A stretch of 49,547 nt of DNA from Bacteroidota bacterium (lineage in GTDB: Bacteria; Bacteroidota; Bacteroidia; JAFLBG01): assembly GCA_017303975.1 (NCBI GenBank), contig JAFLBG010000026.1, positions 1 to 49,547 on the forward strand, read 5' to 3'. Position 1 is the stretch's first letter, and each line of letters opens with the position of its first letter. This document shows positions 8,081 through 15,024 of this stretch, piece after piece. The translations under genes were made by a program, and so were the position numbers. The notes under the pieces were generated by a model. It saw nothing but the letters and a program-made list of their open reading frames with translations, ran no database searches and had not been told where the DNA came from.

Positions 8081-9526
8081 ATGAAAAAAACAACGATTTG
8101 CTTCATGAGCTTCCTTCTGTATACATTTATTCATTATGCTCAGACGCCCTCTGCAATAAACTATCAAGGTATTCTTCGAAATATAAACGGACTACCAATT
8201 AACAACAAAACAATAAGTGTGCGATTAAGTATTCTACACAATAGTGTTAACGGCAGTATTGATTTTCAAGAAACACATGTTGACACCACCAATCAGTTTG
8301 GATTATACACCCTACACATAGGAAGAGGAAATGTAACGACAGGAAATTTTATTTCGATTGATTGGGGACTGTCATCGCATTTTTTACAGGTAGATATTGA
8401 TACCTCAGGAGGAACAAACTACATTACAATGGGAACATCCGAATTACTTGCAGTACCATATGCACTACATGCAGAAAAAGCAAATACCTGTACTCAACTA
8501 GACACAGGAAGTATCGCACAAACACTGCGCCATAATGGAACCAAGTGGATTGCAGATACACTGTTGTATAACAATGGTACAAAAATAGGGATAGGCACTA
8601 CTAATCCATTAGCTAGCGTAACAATTCAAAACACTGCAGGAAGTGCATTAGCGCTTACAAATACAAAACTGAACCCTAATGCAGGTGACTTACTTGGAGC
8701 TTTAATGTTTGGAACCCAGGCAACATCAAACTCTATTAATAGCTATGATGCTGGTATAAAAGCATTTGCGGAGCAAAATCATTCAGGCTCAAATCACGCT
8801 ACCTACTTATCTTTTCATACAAAACCCTCTACACTAGGTCCAGGAAGTGCGTCTATAGAAAGAGCTAGAATTAATGCAAACGGCAGTTTCGATTTCGGTA
8901 CCTCAAAATTTTCATGGGGGCCTACTATAGGCAATAATGATGTTTCAATGTATAGAACGTATCCTAATGTATTAAAAATTGATGGGGCCTTGTTTGTTGG
9001 AAATTTTGGTTCTCCCGATGCAGACTGGACAGTAAGACCTGCACGAACTTTTACCGCAACCGGTAGAGCCGGGCAATTAGGCGTAAGAGGACAAATTACT
9101 ACGGCAAATGGGCACGATACCTATATGGCCTTAATAGAAAGTGATGGTATTAATATACCTAGTGGATACTCCAGCTCAACCATCGCCTCTTTAAGAGTAG
9201 ACGAACCCAACATTACTTTAGGAACATCTGTTAATTTAGGCAGCGCTGCCTCTGTATTAATTGCAGGAGCACCTACAGAGGGAAGTGTAAATTATGGTTT
9301 ATGGACAAAGGGAGATGTACGTTTTGACAATAAAGTTGGAATAGGTATAGGCGCCACTCAACCACAAGGAGCATTGGATATACAATCAACGGAAGGTGGA
9401 TTAATTGTACCGAGAATGACAACTACTGAGAGGAACGCACTATTGCCAATCAATGGAACAATTATTTATAATACAACTACTAATCAATTCAATTTTTACG
9501 AAAACAATAATTGGGGCACAAAATAG
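8081..9526 (+). CDS. Secreted tail-fibre-like surface protein
   Basis: A 481-residue protein with a signal peptide ending YAQ. The N-terminal domain (about residues 22-130) is the module starting SAINYQGILRNINGLPINNK and ending TSELLAVPYALHAEKA, very common in Bacteroidota extracellular proteins. A long Gly/Asn/Thr-rich region (about 150-420) follows, with KIGIGTTNP and KVGIGIGATQP motifs typical of tail-fibre or trimeric-adhesin-like beta repeats. The C-terminus (GLIVPRMTTTERNALLPINGT...YNTTTNQFNFYENNNWG) is the short closing motif usual for this architecture. There is no recognisable T9SS domain, so its export route is unclear. It lies 51 bases after the type A protein and is probably part of the same transcription unit. 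Confidence 0.85.
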   Translation: MKKTTICFMSFLLYTFIHYAQTPSAINYQGILRNINGLPINNKTISVRLSILHNSVNGSIDFQETHVDTTNQFGLYTLHIGRGNVTTGNFISIDWGLSSHFLQVDIDTSGGTNYITMGTSELLAVPYALHAEKANTCTQLDTGSIAQTLRHNGTKWIADTLLYNNGTKIGIGTTNPLASVTIQNTAGSALALTNTKLNPNAGDLLGALMFGTQATSNSINSYDAGIKAFAEQNHSGSNHATYLSFHTKPSTLGPGSASIERARINANGSFDFGTSKFSWGPTIGNNDVSMYRTYPNVLKIDGALFVGNFGSPDADWTVRPARTFTATGRAGQLGVRGQITTANGHDTYMALIESDGINIPSGYSSSTIASLRVDEPNITLGTSVNLGSAASVLIAGAPTEGSVNYGLWTKGDVRFDNKVGIGIGATQPQGALDIQSTEGGLIVPRMTTTERNALLPINGTIIYNTTTNQFNFYENNNWGTK

Positions 9527-9664
9527 CTTTACAATTTCTAATTAACGAAAATGCTTATCTAACTCTCCTGAAGAACTTAAAACAGTTGCATTTAAACTAA
9601 TAGTGGAATAAAAAGAAACATTTTAAACAATTTCCCACATATAAATTGAATATAGAAATATTGA

Positions 9665-10510
9665 TTATAAACTATTCAGCATAAATGCTTCTGTAGCTAT
9701 AAAGCCTCTTTCTGTTGTTTCAATTTTGCAGCATTCATGAATTGGGTCGTGCTCAAAAAACAAGGTGTAATTATTTTTCACAGCTTGCTGCAAAAATTCC
9801 TGTTTTTCGCTTAGCGACACTAGTGGTCTTGTATCATACGCCATTACATACGGAACAGGAATATGTCCTATAGATGGCATTAAATCTGCCATAAATACAA
9901 TTGTTTCATTTTTGTATTTTATCATAGGAAGCATCATGCTTTCGGTATGTCCGTTTACAAAATGCATGGATATCGAACTTCCTAATTCGTTATTCTTGGT
10001 TTTATCAATAAATTTTAATTGACCACTTTCCTGTATTGGCAATATATTTTCTTTTAAAAAACTAGCCTTCTCTCTTGCGTTTGGATTAACAGCCCAATCC
10101 CAATGTTCTGTGGTACTCCAATAGGTTGCATTTCTAAAAACGGGTTCGTAATGAGTTTTGTTAGTATTCCATTTTATCGCGCCACCACAATGGTCAAAAT
10201 GAAGATGTGTTAATACCACATCCGTTACATCATTTAACGAAAATCCTAATTTGTGAAACGATTTTTCTAGAGTGTCGTCTCCATGCAAATAATAATAGCC
10301 AAAAAATTTATCACTCTGTTTATTACCTAATCCGGTATCAACTAAAATTAACCGATTGTGATCTTGAATAAGCATGCACCGCATCGCCCAAGTACACATA
10401 TTATTTTCATCTGCAGGATTTAATTTATTCCAAATTGATTTAGGCACTACACCAAACATTGCACCACCATCTAATTTAAAAAGACCTGTGTTAACTGAAT
10501 AGATATTCAT
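9665..10510 (-). CDS. MBL-fold metallo-hydrolase (lactonase-like)
   Basis: A 281-residue cytoplasmic enzyme of the metallo-beta-lactamase fold. It has the dinuclear metal motif HxHxDH (VVLTHLHFDHCGG), a later metal His in VNGHTESMM, the bridging Asp in VFMADLMPS, and the final His in LFFEHDP, so the active site is complete. The overall layout (IYSVNTG start, LVDTGLG strand, long insert after the HxHxDH motif) resembles the AiiA/AttM-type N-acyl-homoserine lactonase branch, but hydrolases of other esters share it and substrate cannot be read from sequence. It starts six bases after the stop of the alanine-dehydrogenase-like gene and is surely co-transcribed with it. Confidence 0.9.
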   Translation of the reverse strand: MNIYSVNTGLFKLDGGAMFGVVPKSIWNKLNPADENNMCTWAMRCMLIQDHNRLILVDTGLGNKQSDKFFGYYYLHGDDTLEKSFHKLGFSLNDVTDVVLTHLHFDHCGGAIKWNTNKTHYEPVFRNATYWSTTEHWDWAVNPNAREKASFLKENILPIQESGQLKFIDKTKNNELGSSISMHFVNGHTESMMLPMIKYKNETIVFMADLMPSIGHIPVPYVMAYDTRPLVSLSEKQEFLQQAVKNNYTLFFEHDPIHECCKIETTERGFIATEAFMLNSL

Positions 10511-10516
10511 AGAATA

Positions 10517-11734
10517 TTATATGGCGGACATAAACAAATCAATGTCTTTATGCGGAATTTCAAACAATTCTCCTAAATATCTATTTACCAAAATACCATT
10601 GTATATGTAAACACTATTTCGAACTCCCGAGGTAGACTTAAGCATTTTTTCCACTCCACCTTCTTCTCCAATACTCAATAATATGGGCGAAAATATAGTG
10701 CTAAAGGCATAAGAGGCTGTTCGAGAAACACGAGAAGCTATATTAGGTACGCAATAATGCACTACTCCATGCTTTCTAAATACAGGATTTGTATGATTTG
10801 TTACACGAGATGTTTCAAAGCATCCACCCTGATCAATACTAACATCAATAATTACAGAACCGGTTTTCATTTCAGCCACCATCTCTTCAGTAACCACCAG
10901 TGGAGTCCTTTTTTGCGTTGCTCTTATAGCACCAATTACAACATCCGCTGTTTTCAAATGTTTTGCCAATACTTTAGGTTGAATAATAGATGTAAATACT
11001 GGCATTCCTAGGTTGCTCTGCAGTCTTCGTAGTTTATAAACAGAGTTGTCAAAAACTTTTACTTGAGCTCCAAGACCCATAGCTGTGCGTGCTGCAAACT
11101 CCCCTACTGTACCTGCTCCTAAAATTAGAACTTCTGTTGGCGAAATTCCGGAAATCCCTCCTAAAATTAAACCTTGTCCATTATTTACGTTGCTTAGATA
11201 CTCAGCAGCAATTAATATAGATGCTCCACCTGCAATTTCGCTCATAGAGCGTATTACAGGGTATACCCCTTCTTCGTCTTGTATCCAATCAAATGCAAGG
11301 GCTGTAACGCGTTTTGCCATCAATTGTTTTACATAATTTTCAGGCTGAACGGTAAGTTGTAATGCAGAAATAAGCGTTTGCTTAGGCTGCATATACTCTA
11401 TTTCTTTTAACGTTGGCGGTGCAATTTTTAATATAATATCAGCTTTATACACATCTTCAGTTGTATAAACAATCTCTGCTCCTGCTTCGCTATAATCGTT
11501 ATCCTGAAAATTGGACATTTTTCCTGCATTGGTCTCCACCAATACTCTGTGCCCGTTATTAATCAGCACTCCTACAGCATCAGGAACTAACGCTACTCTG
11601 TTTTCTTGAAAAGATGTTTCTCTTGGAATTCCAATATATAAGCTACCTTTCTTCTTGGCTATTTCAAGCATTTCTTCTTGTGGAAGCATTACACCTCTTG
11701 CCAAAGAAGCCATTAGTTCTTTTGATGTTTTCAC
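10517..11734 (-). CDS. ald: Alanine dehydrogenase-like protein
   Basis: A 405-residue member of the alanine dehydrogenase / PntA family; the classical reaction is L-alanine + NAD+ to pyruvate + NH4+. It has an extra N-terminal segment of about 30 residues and then the family core: IPRET...NRVALVPDAV with substrate Arg46, Lys103 in DIILKIAPPT, the NAD-binding Rossmann fold (VLILGAGTVGEFAAR), the IDVSIDQGGCFETSR stretch with the catalytic Asp, and HYCVPNIASRVSRTAS. At the position of the catalytic His (His96 in the Phormidium and Mycobacterium enzymes, context LHL) this protein has Gln126 (ALQL), so classical activity is doubtful. The frame opens with GTG, and a TACATTTG -7 element lies upstream (11758-11765). 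Confidence 0.85.
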   Translation of the reverse strand: MKTSKELMASLARGVMLPQEEMLEIAKKKGSLYIGIPRETSFQENRVALVPDAVGVLINNGHRVLVETNAGKMSNFQDNDYSEAGAEIVYTTEDVYKADIILKIAPPTLKEIEYMQPKQTLISALQLTVQPENYVKQLMAKRVTALAFDWIQDEEGVYPVIRSMSEIAGGASILIAAEYLSNVNNGQGLILGGISGISPTEVLILGAGTVGEFAARTAMGLGAQVKVFDNSVYKLRRLQSNLGMPVFTSIIQPKVLAKHLKTADVVIGAIRATQKRTPLVVTEEMVAEMKTGSVIIDVSIDQGGCFETSRVTNHTNPVFRKHGVVHYCVPNIASRVSRTASYAFSTIFSPILLSIGEEGGVEKMLKSTSGVRNSVYIYNGILVNRYLGELFEIPHKDIDLFMSAI

Positions 11735-11757
11735 GCAATTATATTTTTGAGATAGTT

Positions 11758-11765
11758 CAAATGTA
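11758..11765 (-). promoter_or_regulatory. Candidate -7 element (TACATTTG) for the ald-MBL operon
   Basis: Minus-strand TACATTTG matches the Bacteroidota TAnnTTTG consensus fully and lies 23 bases before the GTG of the ald-like gene. I see no TTTG at the expected -33 distance, so the call rests on one element. Confidence 0.4.
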
Positions 11766-11812
11766 ACAATTTAGGTTAAGATAATAGAGGACATATATCA
11801 TTGCCATACATT

Positions 11813-12229
11813 TTATTCAACAATTTTTATCATTCTTTTTGCTTCGGAAATCACTTCTATTTTTACTTTTAATAAATTACCAGGGAGCAAACTTTCAATT
11901 CTTTCCGGCCACTCCAGTAAACAGATATTACCACTAAAAAAATAATCTTCACACCCAATATCAATAGCTTCTTGTATTGAATTTATTCTGTAAAAATCAA
12001 AATGATAAATTGGTTTATTGGCAGCTGTTCTATACTCATTTATGATTGAATACGTAGGACTTGTAACTGAATCAGTAACAGCTAATGCAGCGCATATTTC
12101 CTTAATAAAAGTGGTCTTGCCAGCTCCCATAGCTGCGTAAAAAGCAACAATAGAATGTGTTTTTAAGTATGGTAAAAGCAATTTTGCGGCTTTTCCTAAA
12201 TCGTCTGTATTGTCAATAAAAACTTCCAC
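11813..12229 (-). CDS. tsaE: TsaE, tRNA threonylcarbamoyladenosine biosynthesis ATPase
   Basis: TsaE is the small ATPase that works with TsaB and TsaD to make the universal t6A37 modification of tRNAs reading ANN codons. The sequence shows the P-loop (AAMGAGKTTFI), the switch-like SPTYSIINEY, the YHFDFYRI motif and the LLEWPERI motif in the usual order. I place the start at the GTG at 12229 (MEVFIDN, 138 residues, normal for the family). The longer frame begins at a GTG at 12280, which lies upstream of the probable -7 promoter element at 12250-12257 and would add a non-conserved tail. It is divergent from the secreted-protein gene at 12352. Confidence 0.92.
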   Translation of the reverse strand: MEVFIDNTDDLGKAAKLLLPYLKTHSIVAFYAAMGAGKTTFIKEICAALAVTDSVTSPTYSIINEYRTAANKPIYHFDFYRINSIQEAIDIGCEDYFFSGNICLLEWPERIESLLPGNLLKVKIEVISEAKRMIKIVE

Positions 12230-12249
12230 AATTGCTTGATTTATAAGGC

Positions 12250-12283
12250 TAAATATACAAAACTCTAAAGTTAATCGCACAAA
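12250..12283 (-). promoter_or_regulatory. Probable tsaE promoter (TTTG-N22-TATATTTA)
   Basis: On the minus strand TTTG (12283-12280) is followed after 22 bases by TATATTTA (12257-12250), one base off the TAnnTTTG consensus and slightly long in spacing. It supports the downstream GTG start of tsaE at 12229. It lies back-to-back with the promoter at 12298. Confidence 0.5.
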
Positions 12284-12297
12284 TAAAATTGCTGTTT

Positions 12298-12328
12298 TTT
12301 GACTTTTGGCACGCTATTTGGTATATTG
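12298..12328 (+). promoter_or_regulatory. Promoter for the 12352 gene (TTTG-N20-TATATTG)
   Basis: TTTG at 12298-12301 is followed after 20 bases by TATATTG at 12322-12328, close to the Bacteroidota consensus. The same bases also read as TTGACT-N17-TATATT, an E. coli-like sigma-70 layout. The predicted start of transcription is about 16 bases before the ATG at 12352, which supports that start over an upstream in-frame ATG at 12289. Confidence 0.65.
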
Positions 12329-12351
12329 TTAGTAGATTAAAACTTACAAAA

Positions 12352-12813
12352 ATGAAAATAATAAAGAAACTTACCATTTTAGCTTCATTGGTTGCAGTAT
12401 TTAATACTACCAGTGCACAAGACGAATTAGTTCCGGATCAAAATCCGAATTACAGAAAAAGTATGGATAAATACATGACAGTAAAAGACGATTTAACAAA
12501 AAGCGAAAGTACTACTATTCAAGCTACATACAAGGCTATTGATGATATGGAAATAAGGAAAGAAAGACGTATGCAAAGAAAAGAATGGCGTCAAGATAGA
12601 AGAATGGCTAGAATTAACAACCGTGGTCTATTTTGGGGTAACGGTTATTACAATAATTCGTTTGGGTATAATCCATACAATTACAACTACTATAGCCCTT
12701 TTTCTCCATACGATAACTTTAACATGGGTTACACCCCTTACTTTAGAAGAGGTTTAAATACTGCAACCACACTTGGTCTTTTAGGCTTAGGCACGTATTT
12801 ATTATTGAGATAA
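12352..12813 (+). CDS. Small secreted Arg/Tyr-rich protein of unknown function
   Basis: A 153-residue protein with a clear signal peptide (MKIIKKLTILASLVAVFNTTSAQ). The mature part begins acidic, has a strongly basic helix (about residues 73-95, many Arg/Lys with repeated RRMQR/RRMAR), then a Gly/Asn/Tyr-rich low-complexity stretch (NNSFGYNPYNYNYYSPFSPY), and ends with a short hydrophobic tail (TTLGLLGLGTYLLLR). I do not recognise a family. I chose the ATG at 12352 because the signal peptide begins there and the promoter lies directly upstream. It precedes the LpoB-like and COG3014-like lipoprotein genes in the same direction, which hints at an envelope role only. Confidence 0.75.
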   Translation: MKIIKKLTILASLVAVFNTTSAQDELVPDQNPNYRKSMDKYMTVKDDLTKSESTTIQATYKAIDDMEIRKERRMQRKEWRQDRRMARINNRGLFWGNGYYNNSFGYNPYNYNYYSPFSPYDNFNMGYTPYFRRGLNTATTLGLLGLGTYLLLR

Positions 12814-12956
12814 TGAAATATATCATAAACAATTTAACTAAAACAAAATAATTCAGTAGATTCTTCTAACCAAACAGCATGTTACTCCGTTAACCCATTT
12901 AGCTCTTTAGTTGCTAAAAATTAAAAGGAATAGCATATTTAAAAAAATAAAAAAAC

Positions 12957-13541
12957 ATGAAAAAGATTATTTTAAGTGCCTCTTTAATATTAGCACTAGT
13001 AGTAACAGGTTGTCAACGTAAAGTAACACGTGTTGAGCCCGAAAAACAGATTGATTTAAGTGGCAGATGGAATGACGTAGATTCAAGAATGGTTGCAGAC
13101 GAAATGATAAAACAAGTGCTAGGAGAAAAGTGGTTGAGTGACTACATGCAAGCCAACGGAGGAAAAAAACCTGTAGTAATTGTAGGTTTTGTTAAAAACA
13201 AAAGCCACGAACAAATAGAGGCCGAGGTTTTTATGAAAGACATAGAAAAATCTTTTATAAAATCGAATCAGGTGCGACTTGTGCAAGGTGGAGAAAAACG
13301 TGAGCAAGTGCGTGGAGAGCGTGCTGACCAACAAGACAACTCTTCTCAATCAACCATGAAAAAATGGGGATTAGAAATTGGAGCAGATTTTATGATGCAA
13401 GGCACAATAAACTCTGTTGTTGATTCTTACAAGAGAGATAAAGTTGTATTCTATAAAACAAATTTAGAATTAACCAATATTCAAACCAATGAAATTGTTT
13501 GGATTGGAGACAAGGAAATAAAGAAAACAGTAAAGAATTAA
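12957..13541 (+). CDS. LpoB-like penicillin-binding-protein activator lipoprotein
   Basis: A 194-residue lipoprotein with an N-terminal lipobox (LVVTGC, lipidated Cys19). The body matches the LpoB family (COG3417): DLSGRWNDVDSRMVADEMIKQVL, then KKPVVIVGFVKNKSHEQIEAEVFMKDIEKSFI, EIGADFMMQGTINSVVD and TNLELTNIQTNEIVWIGDKEIKK. In enterobacteria LpoB is an outer-membrane lipoprotein that activates the peptidoglycan synthase PBP1b. Whether Bacteroidota homologues have the same partner is not established from this sequence. A strong intrinsic terminator follows. The next gene is a COG3014-type lipoprotein, a neighbour pairing I recall from gamma-proteobacteria. Confidence 0.88.
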   Translation: MKKIILSASLILALVVTGCQRKVTRVEPEKQIDLSGRWNDVDSRMVADEMIKQVLGEKWLSDYMQANGGKKPVVIVGFVKNKSHEQIEAEVFMKDIEKSFIKSNQVRLVQGGEKREQVRGERADQQDNSSQSTMKKWGLEIGADFMMQGTINSVVDSYKRDKVVFYKTNLELTNIQTNEIVWIGDKEIKKTVKN

Positions 13542-13573
13542 TCTAATTCTTTTACAATTTGAAAACTAAAAAT

Positions 13574-13617
13574 AAAAACACCTGCATTAAATAGAATTAA
13601 GCAGGTGTTTTTATTTT
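13574..13617 (+). terminator. Intrinsic terminator after the LpoB-like gene
   Basis: AAAAACACCTGC (13574-13585) pairs with GCAGGTGTTTTT (13601-13612) around a 15-base loop, and the stem runs into a T-rich tract (TTTTTATTTTT). It lies 33 bases after the lpoB-like stop codon and only about 30 bases before the next gene, so that gene needs readthrough or its own promoter. Confidence 0.85.
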
Positions 13618-13641
13618 TCAGCTCTCTAAAAAAGTACACCC

Positions 13642-15024
13642 ATGCATTCTCGAGTATATTTTTCTTTTTTATTCATAATTGCTTGCCTCGGTATTCTGTT
13701 ATCCGGCTGCTTTAGTTATTACGAAAGAAATGCCGTTTTAATGACTGCTTTTGAGCAAAAAAACTATGCAAAGGCGGAAGAAGTGTTAAGTACCAAAAAA
13801 TGGGAAAAGAGGAAGAAAAACAGATTGCTTTATTACATGAATAAAGGAACTATTCTCCATTTACAAAAAAAATATAAAGAGAGTAATATCTATTTTCAAA
13901 AGGCTGATTATTATATAGAAGATTTTCAAACTAAGTGGGCTCTCAAACCTGTTGAATTTGTTAGTAATCCTTCTGTTCAGCCATATAGAGGAGAAAATTT
14001 CGAGCAACTCTTAATACATTACTATAGCACATTGAATTATTTGCAAATGGGAATGTTAGACGAAGCACTCGTTGAATGCAAACGAATGCAATTGAAAATG
14101 CAAAAGATTACAGACTACTATAAAAAAGAAAACAAATACAGTCGTGATGCATTTTCTCATTTACTTTTAGGTATAATTTACGATGCGCAAAAAGATTACA
14201 ACAGTGCTTTTATTGCATATAGAAATGCCTATGAAATATACCGGGATGATTATGTAAGAATGTTAAATACAGATGTTCCCAATCAGCTAAAAAAAGATTT
14301 AATTAGAACTGCTTATTTAAATGGATTTTATAGTGAAAGTTCGCAATACGAAAAAGAGTTTGGTATAACGTATGATAAAAATGATAACACAACCTCTTTA
14401 GTTTGTTTTTGGAACAACGGTTTAGGCCCGGTTAAAGATTCAAAAGATTTTAGTTTTATTCTTTCCTCTATTTCCGGAGGGTTTGGTACGTTTACCAATC
14501 TTGAGTTGGGATTAACAATACCAGTATACTTAGGAAATGATCAAAAGAAAAATGACAAACTAATTAATTTGAAAGTATTTAAAGTGAGTTATCCAACCTT
14601 TATATCGCGAGCGCGCATTTATACAAATGCATCTATTGAAAACGGTTCACAATCAACAAATTTTGAAACTGCAGAAAATATTGAGGCGATAGCTTACAGG
14701 TCATTGCAAGATAGAATGCTTAAAGAAATTGGAACAATGCTTGCTAGAACAGCACTTAAACTTGCTGCAGAAGCAATGGCTGAAAATCAAAATGAAGGAT
14801 TAGGGGCAGCCGTTAATTTATTTAATGCACTTACTGAAAATGCAGATACCAGAAATTGGCAAATGTTACCCCAATCTATCAATTATGTAAGAGTACCACT
14901 TAATGAAGGGAAAAATAATTTGTTGCTAAAGGCGTCCGGAACACAAAGAACTACATCAGATACACTAACAGTTGATGCTAAAAAAAATCAAACTAAATTT
15001 CACATTTTTAATACACTCAACTAA
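13642..15024 (+). CDS. COG3014-like TPR lipoprotein of unknown function
   Basis: A 460-residue lipoprotein: signal sequence with lipobox LLSGC (Cys23), then TPR-like helices (about 35-235; YAKAEEVLSTKKW, ESNIYFQKADYYI, LLIHYYSTLNYLQMGMLDEALVECKRM, HLLLGIIYDAQKDYNSAFIAYRNAYEIYRDDY). A beta-rich C-terminal half follows (about 240-460; GPVKDSKDF, VSYPTF, YVRVPLNEG). The order matches the uncharacterised COG3014 family as I know it. That family is often encoded beside LpoB-type lipoproteins, as here, suggesting a shared role in cell-wall synthesis. The stop overlaps the stop of the convergent phosphatase gene in the four bases CTAA. Confidence 0.78.
   Translation: MHSRVYFSFLFIIACLGILLSGCFSYYERNAVLMTAFEQKNYAKAEEVLSTKKWEKRKKNRLLYYMNKGTILHLQKKYKESNIYFQKADYYIEDFQTKWALKPVEFVSNPSVQPYRGENFEQLLIHYYSTLNYLQMGMLDEALVECKRMQLKMQKITDYYKKENKYSRDAFSHLLLGIIYDAQKDYNSAFIAYRNAYEIYRDDYVRMLNTDVPNQLKKDLIRTAYLNGFYSESSQYEKEFGITYDKNDNTTSLVCFWNNGLGPVKDSKDFSFILSSISGGFGTFTNLELGLTIPVYLGNDQKKNDKLINLKVFKVSYPTFISRARIYTNASIENGSQSTNFETAENIEAIAYRSLQDRMLKEIGTMLARTALKLAAEAMAENQNEGLGAAVNLFNALTENADTRNWQMLPQSINYVRVPLNEGKNNLLLKASGTQRTTSDTLTVDAKKNQTKFHIFNTLN

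Noticed and set aside
9665-10510. Firm call as a quorum-quenching lactonase
   Set aside because: The HxHxDH site is shared by many hydrolases and no quorum-sensing gene is nearby.
11813-12229. Walker A of TsaE beginning with Ala instead of Gly as a defect
   Set aside because: The P-loop pattern [AG]xxxxGK[ST] allows Ala at that position, so the site is normal.
12230-12280. Longer tsaE start at GTG 12280
   Set aside because: It lies upstream of the likely -7 element and adds non-conserved residues.
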